In this document: positions 18,677 through 27,955 of the stretch, piece after piece | Layout: each line of letters begins with the position of its first letter | How positions within the stretch are numbered: the first letter of the stretch is position 1 | From: Blastopirellula sp. | GTDB lineage: Bacteria; Planctomycetota; Planctomycetia; Pirellulales; Pirellulaceae | Length of the DNA stretch: 41,458 nt | Direction of reading: 5' to 3' | Assembly: GCA_002733575.1 (NCBI GenBank) | Contig: NVWB01000167.1 | Location: 1 to 41,458, forward strand | Made by a program: the position numbers and the translations under genes | Notes under the pieces: model-generated | What the model was told of the DNA's origin: nothing | Databases searched by the model: none | The model's input: only the letters and a program-made list of their open reading frames with translations

Positions 18677-18914
18677 GTATTAGCCCAGCGACTTTCGGTG
18701 GTTCATTTAAGCGATCATTAATCCACATAAAAATGTGGTAATCTTCTATGGATGAGGGATCATAACAATCTAGCCTGTTGGTCAATTATAATGTCTGAAA
18801 TCTGAACTGCCATGCGATCATGATGATTGATTCATTGAATCTCTGGGGGATCGCGGCCTGTTTGCAACTGTACTAGAGGAAGGGTGTTCACGACGAAGGT
18901 CGCGGGGCTAGTAT
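18677..18914 (+). mobile_element. Inverted-repeat (MITE-like) element, copy 3
   Basis: The left end GTATTAGCCCAGCGACTTTC and the inverted right end TATACTAGCCCCGCGACCTT form imperfect terminal repeats. The 238-bp interior aligns with the other copies, including GTTGGTCAATTATAATGTC. It fills the divergent region between the kinase (minus) and the ferritin (plus), so promoters for both may lie within it. A TATAAT (18787-18792) points towards the ferritin but has no convincing -35. Confidence 0.78.
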
Positions 18915-19015
18915 AGCAGGGCATTGCGAGCCAATGCGTGGGGGAATACAATTACTCAGAGACTTTAAACGGCCTGAGTGCCGAAAAATATTCCACCATC
19001 ATTACAGGCAATTCG

Positions 19016-19519
19016 ATGCTTAGCCAAGCCGTTCAAGATGCGATCAACGCCCAGATAAACAGCGAGTTTTGCTCGTCCTATTCCTATTTGGGAATGTCGG
19101 TTTACTGCGAGCAAGATCAGTTTCTCGGCTGCGCCAAGTGGCTTCGATTACAGAGCCAAGAAGAGAACAGCCACGCCATGCGGCTCTATGACTTCATGAT
19201 CGCACGGGGTGGCAAAATCGTGCTTCAAGATATAGTCGCCCCACCGACCGATTTTGACTCGATCCCCGACGTCTTCAATCGCGCCCAGGAACAAGAGCAA
19301 CAGGTGACCGAGCAGATCGACTCGCTGTACGAGTTGGCCTTCAAAGAAAAGGCATTCTCCGCCCTCGTTGAACTTGAATGGTTTATCCAAGAGCAGGTAG
19401 AAGAAGAAAAGACCGCCCGCGAAATCGTCCACAAATTCAACTTGCTCAAAGACGATCCTGCCTCGCTCGTGGAACTTGATCGCATTCTTGGCGAGCGTTC
19501 CAATGCCGAAGTGGCGTAA
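19016..19519 (+). CDS. Non-heme ferritin
   Basis: Ferritin oxidises ferrous iron and stores it in a 24-subunit cage. From ATG 19016 the protein has 167 residues, the standard length. The frame extends to a GTG at 18938, but the extra 26 residues are not family-like. Ferroxidase ligands are visible: E17 in NSEFCSSYSYLG, E50 and H53 in EENSHAMRLYDFM, and glutamates in helix C (VELEWFIQEQVEEE). This is the bacterial FtnA type without the bacterioferritin heme methionine pattern. It is a single gene directly behind element copy 3 and followed by a terminator hairpin. Confidence 0.93.
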   Translation: MLSQAVQDAINAQINSEFCSSYSYLGMSVYCEQDQFLGCAKWLRLQSQEENSHAMRLYDFMIARGGKIVLQDIVAPPTDFDSIPDVFNRAQEQEQQVTEQIDSLYELAFKEKAFSALVELEWFIQEQVEEEKTAREIVHKFNLLKDDPASLVELDRILGERSNAEVA

Positions 19520-19570
19520 CCGTCTGTTGAATAAACTGTAATCTCTCGCGACTTGCCTCATGTTAAGACG

Positions 19571-19594
19571 GGTGGCATTGGCTGCCATTTTTTT
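19571..19594 (+). terminator. Rho-independent terminator of the ferritin gene
   Basis: A short stem TGGCA/TGCCA with loop TTGGC is followed by seven T, 51 nt after the ferritin stop. The stem is only five base pairs, but the T-run is clean. Confidence 0.55.
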
Positions 19595-20169
19595 GTTTCT
19601 TGGTGAGAGTTTGTAGCAGCCAATACTAACCGCCTCAGACCAGTTTGACATCTTGACAGCAAAAAACGATTCTAGAGCCTCTCAGGCGCCTTCTCGCGGA
19701 CGTGGTGGTTCTCTGCACTCGCCCACTACCAGAATGTAGTTTCTGCTCCCGGATCACACTTTGGCCGAGTATCTATTGATTGACCATTTTGGCGAACTCA
19801 TGGAATCGGGGAAAAAGCATTTTTGTATACAAAACCTTCAACCCGCGTGCCACTTCAAATGGCGATACCACCAAGGGTTTTCCTTGAATTTCGGTCCGTT
19901 CCATGTCCAACTACTGAAATTTGCTGGCTGTGCTAAAAATGCCTGCATGCTGGGGGGGTGCACCCTGCTGCAATAGGCAGCACTCCGAGCCAGGAGTGGT
20001 TCCAGGCAATTCCCGGTTACCTAAACCTCTCTTTCTTAATCGCTTCAGTTATTAATTTCTGTTTTATTCTTTAATCGCATATGTTTGCTGCTACAATTGC
20101 ACCTTAAAGCCATGGCAGTTACAGTCTGCACCCTGATTTAATTATACTATTAGCAAAAAATAGATCATA
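19595..20169. other. Intergenic stretch before the SHD1 pair
   Basis: The 575 nt hold only short frames without family resemblance (for example 19761-19976, a TTG-started 71-codon frame). The 3' part is A/T-rich and has a TATACT at 20144-20149, a possible -10 box for the gene at 20170, without a clear -35. Confidence 0.3.
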
Positions 20170-22083
20170 ATGAATTCTTATCGATATCATCGACTTCTTC
20201 TAAGTTGGATCTGGTTAGTACTACTCACAGATTCAACTTTTGCAGTCGATCAAATTCGCACTTGGAGTGATCAATCAGGTAACTTTCAAATCGAAGCGGA
20301 ATTGCTCAAATATAAAAATGGAACAGTCTACTTACTCAAGACAGATACCAAGGCTATTAAAATTCCAGCAGCTTCTCTCAGTGAAGCTGATCAAGAGTAT
20401 CTTAAAGAAGAAGGCGGTCTGTTTTCCAGCAACCCATTGGATTTCGATATTTCTAAAGTTGAAAAGTTGGATCTCTTGACAAGAGGGCTTGAACTGGAAG
20501 AGCTACCAAGTGATGGGCCAGTGATGATTACTCAGGAGGAACGAGACATACCATCCCTAGAACCTGATATTCCTGCTGATTTTCCCAGTTTCCAACCATT
20601 TGGATTAGTGCTTGGAGAGTTTAAGAGAAATCCAACATTCTCGCGTCCTGTTCTGATTGACCCTGCTCATTCTACCTACGCAGTATCTACTTATGAGGAA
20701 TACAATAGCCTAAGTGGGCCTGGTATGGGACAAATTTGTCTTGTTCGGCCTGGCGTCACAACACCGAAACTTGTGGTCAACTCTGGGAGTGCAATCAAGT
20801 TAGTGGATCACCATATTTCATCAGGAAGATCGTTGGCGATTTCAGGACTGGACACAACACATCAGCGGGGATCAGTTCTTGTTATGCTAGAAAATCTAGC
20901 AACTGGTTCACCAAAAATAATAGCGCTATGGCATGTCCCCAATTACAATAACCCTGGATCCAAACCGCGAATTCATTTTGCAAAAATGATCGATGATGAA
21001 TCAGTCTGTGTTCGAATAAATGACAATATCTATGCCTGGAATCTTCTTCGTGGAGAATTATTGTTCAAAATCGAGGACGCTAGTCTTGGTTATGATCCTA
21101 AAAATAGTGTTAGTTTGAGTGCCAACCAGAAATACCTTGGCATTGGAGTAAAGGGAGGATGTTTACTGATTGATGTCACCCATCGTGAGCTCCTCGGAAA
21201 GATCGGGTTTTGGGATTCTTTGACCCCACAAGTTCATTTTTCTCCCAGAGGAGATCAGATTGCCTTGTCCAATGGAGAGTTTTATAAAGTTTGGTCTTTC
21301 AAAACAGGGAACAGTTCATATTTTGGGGCAATTGGTAGCTCTCAGGGATCGTTTTATGGTTGGGTGGGAGACAATTTATTACTTACTTCACATGGATTAT
21401 ATGATATCAAACTTGGAATGAATTCTTGGCGTTATATTGTCGGTCCGACTCCAAATGTGATTGCCGTACCGGGGGGAATCTTACTCGTTGAGTCACATGG
21501 AGCGACTAAAACTCTGGCCGGATTTCCAATACCGCATGCTTCTTTAAAGCGAATGAATGAGCAGCTTTCAAATGGTGATGATAACACGATGATTGTGCAT
21601 CCTGGTACCGAAGTTATGATCGAAGTCTCTACAGTAGAAGGCGTTGATACAGACTTGATTAAAGAATCAATAGGTTTCGCATGCACGAAAGCAGGATGGC
21701 AGGTGGTTGATAATTCTCCAATAAAACTCCTCGTAACAATTTCTAAAGGAAAAGAGCAAGAACTCCACTTCCGCAGAAATGGTCAGTCTGTTGGTGCAAA
21801 TGAACTAAAAGAGACGCTACAGCTATCTCCTTTTGCTTTTAAAATAAAAATGACGAATGGAGAAAATCGTATCTGGTATTCTGGTTTAAAAAATACCATT
21901 CCTATGCCGCTCGTTCTTTCAAAAGATGAAACACTGCAAGAGGCAGTGAATAGGTTTGAAAGTATTGATCCCGATTTTTTTGCTCGTTTAGAATTTCCAC
22001 CAAGAATTCTACGCACAGACAGAAGGAAATCGATGGGGATAAGTCGCCCTAAAAATGGTATCTGGGCCGATACTAATTACTGA
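20170..22083 (+). CDS. SHD1-domain protein with WD40-like propeller (paralogue 1)
   Basis: This exported 637-residue protein starts with a signal peptide (about 1-25). It then has an SHD1 (SLA1 homology 1-like) domain: RTWSDQSGNFQIEAELLKYKNGTVYLLK, then IKIPAASLSEADQEYL (about 29-76). This small beta domain is frequent in planctomycete exported proteins. A WD40/quinoprotein-like propeller follows (repeats such as SVCVRINDNIYAWNLLRGELLFKI and VHFSPRGDQIALSNGEFYKVW). The C-terminal region has VHPGTEVMIEVSTVEGVD near 476-493 and ends near FPPRILRTDRRKSMG. No catalytic motif is seen; a periplasmic binding or scaffold role is inferred. A closely similar gene follows in tandem. Confidence 0.85.
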   Translation: MNSYRYHRLLLSWIWLVLLTDSTFAVDQIRTWSDQSGNFQIEAELLKYKNGTVYLLKTDTKAIKIPAASLSEADQEYLKEEGGLFSSNPLDFDISKVEKLDLLTRGLELEELPSDGPVMITQEERDIPSLEPDIPADFPSFQPFGLVLGEFKRNPTFSRPVLIDPAHSTYAVSTYEEYNSLSGPGMGQICLVRPGVTTPKLVVNSGSAIKLVDHHISSGRSLAISGLDTTHQRGSVLVMLENLATGSPKIIALWHVPNYNNPGSKPRIHFAKMIDDESVCVRINDNIYAWNLLRGELLFKIEDASLGYDPKNSVSLSANQKYLGIGVKGGCLLIDVTHRELLGKIGFWDSLTPQVHFSPRGDQIALSNGEFYKVWSFKTGNSSYFGAIGSSQGSFYGWVGDNLLLTSHGLYDIKLGMNSWRYIVGPTPNVIAVPGGILLVESHGATKTLAGFPIPHASLKRMNEQLSNGDDNTMIVHPGTEVMIEVSTVEGVDTDLIKESIGFACTKAGWQVVDNSPIKLLVTISKGKEQELHFRRNGQSVGANELKETLQLSPFAFKIKMTNGENRIWYSGLKNTIPMPLVLSKDETLQEAVNRFESIDPDFFARLEFPPRILRTDRRKSMGISRPKNGIWADTNY

Positions 22084-22181
22084 TGATAGTAGTATTTCCT
22101 GTAGAGTAGCTCTTCTTCCAATTAAACGATGTAGCTTGGCATTAATTCAATTTGTTAAGTTTATCTAATAATGGTGAAACA

Positions 22182-24206
22182 TTGAATCAAAATAAAATAA
22201 AACTGTTCGTTTTAGTTGCGTTTTGCGTATTCGTATTAATCACTCAAGCGTCCGCAGAAACGTGGAGTAATAAAACAGGAGAACTCAAAATTGAGGCGGA
22301 GTTTCTCAAATTCAAATATGGCAATGTCTATTTACTAAAAGAAGATGACACTTTATTAACGATTCCCATTGGTTCACTGAGTTTGGAAAATCAGGAATCC
22401 GTGAAAAAAAGATCGACTGCGAATGTCACTTTGTCTAGCAACAAATCAGTGTTACCGGTTGGTGTGAAGGCGGAAGAGAGTGAAAGGTTGGCAAAAGCTA
22501 TCCATGGTTTAAGTCAGTTTGGAAGAGAAATTAAAATCGGTGAACTGTCGGTCCAGGGCAACTTTATTGGAAAGGAGAAGGCAATTGCACCTTTTCCAAA
22601 ATTGGAAGCCGATCCTGAACTACAGAGTGGAGAGTTTAAGCCTTTCTATTGGCCTTTAGGAGAGTATCCGAAGGCTCCGGAGTACTCATCTCCCATATTG
22701 ATTGATCCAGCAACCTCAACTTATGCAATTTCTGCATATTTTGAGGCTCGTGATGGAAATTTATCCGATAGCTTAGGGAGAGTTTACCTTGCCTCGGCAG
22801 ATCAAAGTCCAAAATTGATAATTGATGATCGCGCAACACTGATTTTATTAGATCATCACGTTCAATCTAAGAGATCACTTATTTTGGTCGGGGCAAATTG
22901 GTATGGAGATGGTGGAGATCTCGTGCTACTTGAGAATCTGGCTACAGGAAAACCAACGGTCGTCAAACGATGGCACCTTCCAGGTTATTCGAAGTCGAGC
23001 AAGGCAAAAATAAAAAATGCAAAATTGCTGGATGGAGAGAGGGCATTTATCCACTTAGATCAGGATTTGTATGTTTGGGATCTGATGTCTGGACAACTTC
23101 AGTTTGAAGTTGGACACATTCATCCTTATGCAGATGTAAAAGTAAGTGCAAACGGAAAATATTTGGCAATTCCAATGGATTCCGGTGTCTTGATGGCAGA
23201 CCTTCAGGCTGGAGAATTGTTAGGGAAGATTGAGTTTAAAAATACTCAGAATCCTAAAGTGAGTTTTTCACAAAACGGGGAGTTGCTTGCAATAGCTTCA
23301 AAGAATGAATTTATGGTTTGGGATCTCGTTAATGCTCAAGTTAAGAACAAAGGAGTTGTTAGCGATATGATAGGCGATATTCATGGGTGGATTGATAATA
23401 AATACATCTTGACGCAATTTGCTGGCGTTGTTGATCCTGCTTTAGGAAGGACATTATGGAACTATCCGTTTTCTTCAGAAATTGATACTGCATCTTCTGA
23501 CCCTGTTCGCACTGTCCAGGGAGGAGTGCTCGTTGCTAAGACAGATGTTAAAGGTGGATCGAATCTTCAATATGGTTCACTGCAATCTCTTCCGATTTTG
23601 CATGAGTCAGCGCAGCGAGTAGCAGACCTTTTAGCAGGTAATACCAATAATAAGGAGCTTTTAGAAGTGCAACCTGGTACAGAAGTATCTTTGGTTGTTA
23701 AAACTGTTCCAGGCATAAAAAAGGATGAAATATACGAAGGCATCAAAGGTGCCATTCAACGATCTGGATGGATTGTTACAGAGGACGCAGAAGTGAAAGT
23801 GTTTGCAGTTATCGGACGTAAAAAGCAAATCGAAATTCCTGTTAAGATCAGCACCTTGCCAAGACCGCCTACTTTTGACCCTCTAAATCCACTTGCTCCA
23901 GCACCAAATCCACTTGAAGAAAACATTGTAAATACAACGATGACACCATTTACTGCAAGCCTGCAGATTATAAAAGGAAATGACATTCTTTGGGAAAGAA
24001 AAACTGCAAATAGATTGCCCGCTTTTTTGGCAGGAAAGAAGGGAGAAACGGTTCAGCAAACGGTCAGTCGATATGAGTATCCTGACCATCAATTTTTTAA
24101 GGAATTATCTTTCCCACCTAAAATTCTAAAGAAAGACATTAAGCTTTCAATTCAGAGAAGCTATATCAGTGAAGGAAAGTGGGTCGATTACTCCCCTAAT
24201 GATTAA
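22182..24206 (+). CDS. SHD1-domain protein with WD40-like propeller (paralogue 2)
   Basis: This tandem paralogue of the preceding gene has the same plan: a signal peptide, SHD1 (TWSNKTGELKIEAEFLKFKYGNVYLLK), a propeller with matching repeats (YVWDLMSGQLQFEV, SFSQNGELLAIASKNEFMVW), and a C-terminal region with VQPGTEVSLVVKTVPGI and FPPKILKKD. It differs by a proline-rich insertion, PLNPLAPAPNPLEEN, near 565-579. The TTG at 22182 after GGTGAAACA is my choice of start (674 residues); the frame opens at another TTG, 22152. Probably an old duplication, co-transcribed with paralogue 1 (gap about 100 nt). Confidence 0.82.
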   Translation: MNQNKIKLFVLVAFCVFVLITQASAETWSNKTGELKIEAEFLKFKYGNVYLLKEDDTLLTIPIGSLSLENQESVKKRSTANVTLSSNKSVLPVGVKAEESERLAKAIHGLSQFGREIKIGELSVQGNFIGKEKAIAPFPKLEADPELQSGEFKPFYWPLGEYPKAPEYSSPILIDPATSTYAISAYFEARDGNLSDSLGRVYLASADQSPKLIIDDRATLILLDHHVQSKRSLILVGANWYGDGGDLVLLENLATGKPTVVKRWHLPGYSKSSKAKIKNAKLLDGERAFIHLDQDLYVWDLMSGQLQFEVGHIHPYADVKVSANGKYLAIPMDSGVLMADLQAGELLGKIEFKNTQNPKVSFSQNGELLAIASKNEFMVWDLVNAQVKNKGVVSDMIGDIHGWIDNKYILTQFAGVVDPALGRTLWNYPFSSEIDTASSDPVRTVQGGVLVAKTDVKGGSNLQYGSLQSLPILHESAQRVADLLAGNTNNKELLEVQPGTEVSLVVKTVPGIKKDEIYEGIKGAIQRSGWIVTEDAEVKVFAVIGRKKQIEIPVKISTLPRPPTFDPLNPLAPAPNPLEENIVNTTMTPFTASLQIIKGNDILWERKTANRLPAFLAGKKGETVQQTVSRYEYPDHQFFKELSFPPKILKKDIKLSIQRSYISEGKWVDYSPND

Positions 24207-24274
24207 GCATGTTTATTTTTAATTCAGCAGCATTTCAATTACAAACGAGACGTTTTTACCCTTCGTTACAGTTC

Positions 24275-24895
24275 TGTAGATAGCGGTTGAAAAACGTAGC
24301 GTGTGGCCGGCGAAAAGTGCAGCGCTAAAGGGTTAGATTGATAGTAGTTTTATCGGTCGTTTGTTGCTTTCTCTTTACAGAAGGTGAAGGTTACTTGCCT
24401 TTTCGGCGGCGTTTGGCCTTCTTGCAGGCGATAGCTTTCGCCTTGGGTTTCGAGAATGTGGCAGCGATGGGTGAGGCGATCTAGGGCGGCACCTGTCAGC
24501 CGTTCGGAGCCGAGCACTTCGGTCCAATTCTCAAACGGCAAGTTGGTGGTAACAATCACACTGGTCCGTTCGTAGGCGGTGCTGATGATGTCGAACAGTA
24601 GTTCTGCACCGATCTTGCTCGCTAGCACGTAGCCAAACTCATCTAAGATAATCAGGTGCTGCTTGGCAAGCTGACTGCGGAAGCGAGTTAACTGTTGCTC
24701 CTCCCTCGCTTCAAGCAGCGTGGTCAGAAGTTCGGTGACTCGCCAATAGCGTACCCGCTTTCCCAAGGTACAAGCGGCAACACCCAAGGCGGTCGCCAGG
24801 TGACTCTTGCCGGTACCGCTATTACCAACGAAGATGATGTTCTCTCGCTGATCTAAGTATTCGCCTTTCATTAGTTTCAGCAGGCCGTATTAGCA
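24275..24895 (-). mobile_element. IS21-family remnant (one end plus truncated istB)
   Basis: The end TGTAGATAGCGGTTGAAAAA lies 75 nt beyond the istB stop. The istB reading frame fades out at about 24895, where YGLLKLMKG is preceded by a stop. The istA transposase and the opposite IS end are absent from the window. This element cannot move by itself. Confidence 0.75.
24350..24871 (-). pseudogene. istB: Truncated IstB-like ATPase of an IS21 element
   Basis: IstB is the AAA+ helper of the IstA transposase. The surviving 173 residues include Walker A GNSGTGKSHLA (17-27) and Walker B LIILDEFG (73-80), then TTNLPFENWTEVLGSERLTGAALDRLTHRCHILE, all standard for IstB. Full IstB proteins have about 250 residues; the N-terminal 75-80 are missing here and no istA precedes it. 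The remaining ATPase core is intact but is presumably non-functional without its partner. Confidence 0.85.
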
Positions 24896-24967
24896 CATAA
24901 CGCTGGTTTTTCAGAATCTGCTACTTCGATAATCTGTGACATACTCCACAACAGAATATCCACGCTG

Positions 24968-25207
24968 TTGAACAACCTGCATCAATATGGTGTCGAGATT
25001 GCTAGAATTGGATCCTATCAGGAGCTGTTTGACCTGCTAATCTATCATAGCCTAACGCTTGCACTTAGAAACCTTCGCACAACGCGATCAATCGATGTCC
25101 GCTCTGATTTAGAAGAAGAGAATTATGGACGTAAAATAGCACTTGCGAGTGCCCATAGAGCTCTAGGACGGAACCAACTAGCAACTCAAATTGAAAAAGC
25201 TAGCTAA
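24968..25207 (+). CDS. Doubtful small hypothetical protein
   Basis: A 79-codon frame from a TTG start reads with a plausible amphipathic composition (YQELFDLLIYHSLTLALRNL). No family is recognised and no ribosome-binding site is evident. It lies between the IS21 remnant and the convergent pnkp gene, where a gene fragment is as likely as a gene. Confidence 0.22.
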   Translation: MNNLHQYGVEIARIGSYQELFDLLIYHSLTLALRNLRTTRSIDVRSDLEEENYGRKIALASAHRALGRNQLATQIEKAS

Positions 25208-25266
25208 ACATTTGTATCTGCCGTTGTTCGTTCGGTATTTTCTACCACTTCATGTACTAGATAAGT

Positions 25267-27867
25267 TTACAATCGTGGGTCCACGGGTTCGCTTTCTAGA
25301 GCCAGCACGCCGAAGACGCATTCGTGAACTTTACGGAGTGGCTCTTTGCGGACAAATCGCTCCAACGCTTCAATACCGAGGGCAAACTCACGCAAGGCCA
25401 AGGAGCGTTTTCGTCCAAGACTGCGATTTCTCAAGCGAGACAAGTTTTCATCGGTGGTGTAATCGGGACCGTAGATGATCCGCAGGTACTCACGACCACG
25501 GCATTTCACCGCAGGCTGAACTAAACCCTTCTTGCCACGCATAATCCACTCGCTCGGTTTGACGACCATGCCTTCGCCACCTCGTCCCGTTAGGTTCGTC
25601 CACCATTCGATACCAACTGCTAGGCTATTAGGATCGGCAACATCAATGACCTTGAATTCTGTGGGCAATAGAAGATCACTATCCTCTCGGCAGACTTTGG
25701 CTAGTGTCTCCATGTGCCAAACATGGTTCTGGTCGATGTGGACGTTTCCCTCGGTCGCCAGTAGGTGAAATGGTGCTAATTTAAGACCATCTAGCGATTC
25801 AACCGGCCAGCAATATTGTCGATAGGCCGTCACGAATTGTTCAATGGTCTTCCGCCGCTCACCGAAACGCTGCAAAACTTCATCGACATTTTGGCCATTG
25901 TTGCTAAATCTCTTTGCAGTTCGTTCCAATGTCTTAACCACTTCAGGCAATGAAGCATTTCCTGCCGCTCCGACCGCTGCGTACTGAGTTTGCAAAAGCT
26001 GTTGTGCCTTAGCAGACCACGGCATCAATTCGCAGTCGAAGCAAGCCCATGTGGTGTTGAATTGATCCCAAAATCCAGCCGCCGTCACTGCAGATCGGAT
26101 ACGTTCGAGGAATTGCGTTTCAAGTTCAAGGTCGTTGAAAAACCGTCTTCCAGTACGTGTATAGACAATACCAGTTTCGCCATCGTCGACTCCAAATCGT
26201 TCTCGGGCCGCAGCTTCGTCACGGCAGATGACAACGACTGCTCTTGAACCCATGTGCTTTTCTTCGCACACGACTTGCGACACGCCTTGGCTGCGGAAGT
26301 AGGAAAATGCTTCTGCTGGATGCTCCAATAAACCAACTTCGCTAGTTGTTTCAGGCGGAGACATAGTCGGCGGAAGATAAATGAGCCACTTAGGGTTGGC
26401 GGCAAAACGACTCATGACCTCCAACGCAGCGGTGGCGTTCTCTTCCCGGATCGTGACATTTCGTTGAAGTCGTGTTGGGATGATTCGTTTGCCGATCACA
26501 TCTTCGGCATCTAGAATGTCATCATGCAATTGCTGAGCCGACAGTGGCAACTCAGACTGTTCATCAGCAAGAAATGGGCGTGCCGACTCGCAATAAGTTT
26601 CTTTGGCCGGGATAGAAACGAACTCGTTCTCAGGATACCGAAGTGCCGTAAGTTTTCCTCCGAACACACAACCAGTGTCGATGTTTACTGTACGGTTAAG
26701 CCACTCTGGTTCAGGAACCGGCGTGTGTCCGTAAACGACATTGGCTGTACCTCGATATTCTGCCGCCCAGTTGTACCGCACCGGCAAGCCGAATTCATCT
26801 GTTTCGCCAGTGGTCTCACCATACAGGGCAAACTCACGGACTTTGCCTGAACCACGTCCCTGCATCTCAGCCTTCATTCCCGCATGGGCTACTACGAGTT
26901 TTCCGTTATCAAATACATAATGGCTGATCAGCCCATCCAGGAATGTGATGAGTTCTTTACAGAACGGTTCTCTTTCGGTGTCAGGCAACGCTTCAATTTC
27001 TGCCATCGTTTCAGCCAGCCCATGCGTTAGCTTCGGATTCTTGCCTCGCAGTTTCCGCAGTAACTTCGTGTCGTGATTACCAGGCACACAAAATGCGGCA
27101 CCCATCGCCACCATATTCATCACTGTCTTTAGCGTATCGACCACTCGTGGGCCACGGTCAACCAAGTCACCTACGAAGATCGCCTTCCTTGATTGGTGTG
27201 CGTACCAAGAGGAACCGAATGGAAGATCGTTCGGTGGTGTATGACTCGCATCTTTATAGCCAAGGTTCTCCAGCAACTCCTCAAGCTCGTCACAGCATCC
27301 GTGAATGTCGCCGATGATATCAAATGGTCCGATTTCATCACGCTTGTCATTCCACAACGGCACACGCTCAACCGCGGCTTCCTCAATCTCTTCGACACTA
27401 TCCATGACAAAAACGTGGCGAAAGCCCTCTCGCTTGAGCTTCTTCAGAGATCGCTGTAGTTGTGAACGCTGTTGCTGCACGACATGCGAGCCAAATGTTC
27501 GGTCGTCTCGATCTCGATTGCGTTCATGACACACCTTTTTGGGAGGATTCAACACAATAGCAACCGGAAGACAGTGATACTCTCGGGCAAGCTGAACCAT
27601 TGGCTTACGGGCCTCGGGTTGCACGTTAGTTGCATCAATCACCGTCAACCGTCCCAGAGCCAGCCGCTTCGCTGCAATGTAGCGTAGTAATTCAAAAGCA
27701 TCACTGGTAACGGACTGATTGTTCTCATCATCGCTAACCATCGCTCGACAAGCATCCGACGAAATTACTTCGGTTGGTAAGAAATGTTTACGTGCGAAAG
27801 TGCTTTTGCCTGAACCACTAGGGCCGACGAGTACAACGAGTGAGAGTTTTGGAATTTTAATGTTCAT
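25267..27867 (-). CDS. pnkp: Polynucleotide kinase-phosphatase-ligase Pnkp (RNA repair)
   Basis: Bacterial Pnkp heals and seals broken RNA (typically tRNA cut by ribotoxins): it phosphorylates the 5'-OH, removes the 2',3'-cyclic phosphate, and with Hen1 ligates. All three modules are visible in 866 residues. The kinase P-loop is GPSGSGKST at 15-23. The calcineurin-like phosphatase has GDIHG at 186-190, GDLVDRG at 233-239, GNHD at 263-266, HAG at 328-330 and GHTP at 380-383. The adenylyltransferase has the acceptor lysine K537 in EEKHMGSRAV. Length and order match the family. It follows hen1 by 88 nt in the same direction. Confidence 0.95.
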   Translation of the reverse strand: MNIKIPKLSLVVLVGPSGSGKSTFARKHFLPTEVISSDACRAMVSDDENNQSVTSDAFELLRYIAAKRLALGRLTVIDATNVQPEARKPMVQLAREYHCLPVAIVLNPPKKVCHERNRDRDDRTFGSHVVQQQRSQLQRSLKKLKREGFRHVFVMDSVEEIEEAAVERVPLWNDKRDEIGPFDIIGDIHGCCDELEELLENLGYKDASHTPPNDLPFGSSWYAHQSRKAIFVGDLVDRGPRVVDTLKTVMNMVAMGAAFCVPGNHDTKLLRKLRGKNPKLTHGLAETMAEIEALPDTEREPFCKELITFLDGLISHYVFDNGKLVVAHAGMKAEMQGRGSGKVREFALYGETTGETDEFGLPVRYNWAAEYRGTANVVYGHTPVPEPEWLNRTVNIDTGCVFGGKLTALRYPENEFVSIPAKETYCESARPFLADEQSELPLSAQQLHDDILDAEDVIGKRIIPTRLQRNVTIREENATAALEVMSRFAANPKWLIYLPPTMSPPETTSEVGLLEHPAEAFSYFRSQGVSQVVCEEKHMGSRAVVVICRDEAAARERFGVDDGETGIVYTRTGRRFFNDLELETQFLERIRSAVTAAGFWDQFNTTWACFDCELMPWSAKAQQLLQTQYAAVGAAGNASLPEVVKTLERTAKRFSNNGQNVDEVLQRFGERRKTIEQFVTAYRQYCWPVESLDGLKLAPFHLLATEGNVHIDQNHVWHMETLAKVCREDSDLLLPTEFKVIDVADPNSLAVGIEWWTNLTGRGGEGMVVKPSEWIMRGKKGLVQPAVKCRGREYLRIIYGPDYTTDENLSRLRNRSLGRKRSLALREFALGIEALERFVRKEPLRKVHECVFGVLALESEPVDPRL

Positions 27868-27955
27868 GAATTTGTCTTTAGATGTTTTACCACTCAGAGA
27901 ATCTTCTTACCCAAGATCCTACTTCTTCTTTTGTTTGAAAATTACCTATAAGCCG

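Noticed and set aside
19761..19976. 71-codon plus-strand frame after the ferritin
   Set aside because: TTG start, no ribosome-binding site, unusual composition, and no similarity to known proteins.
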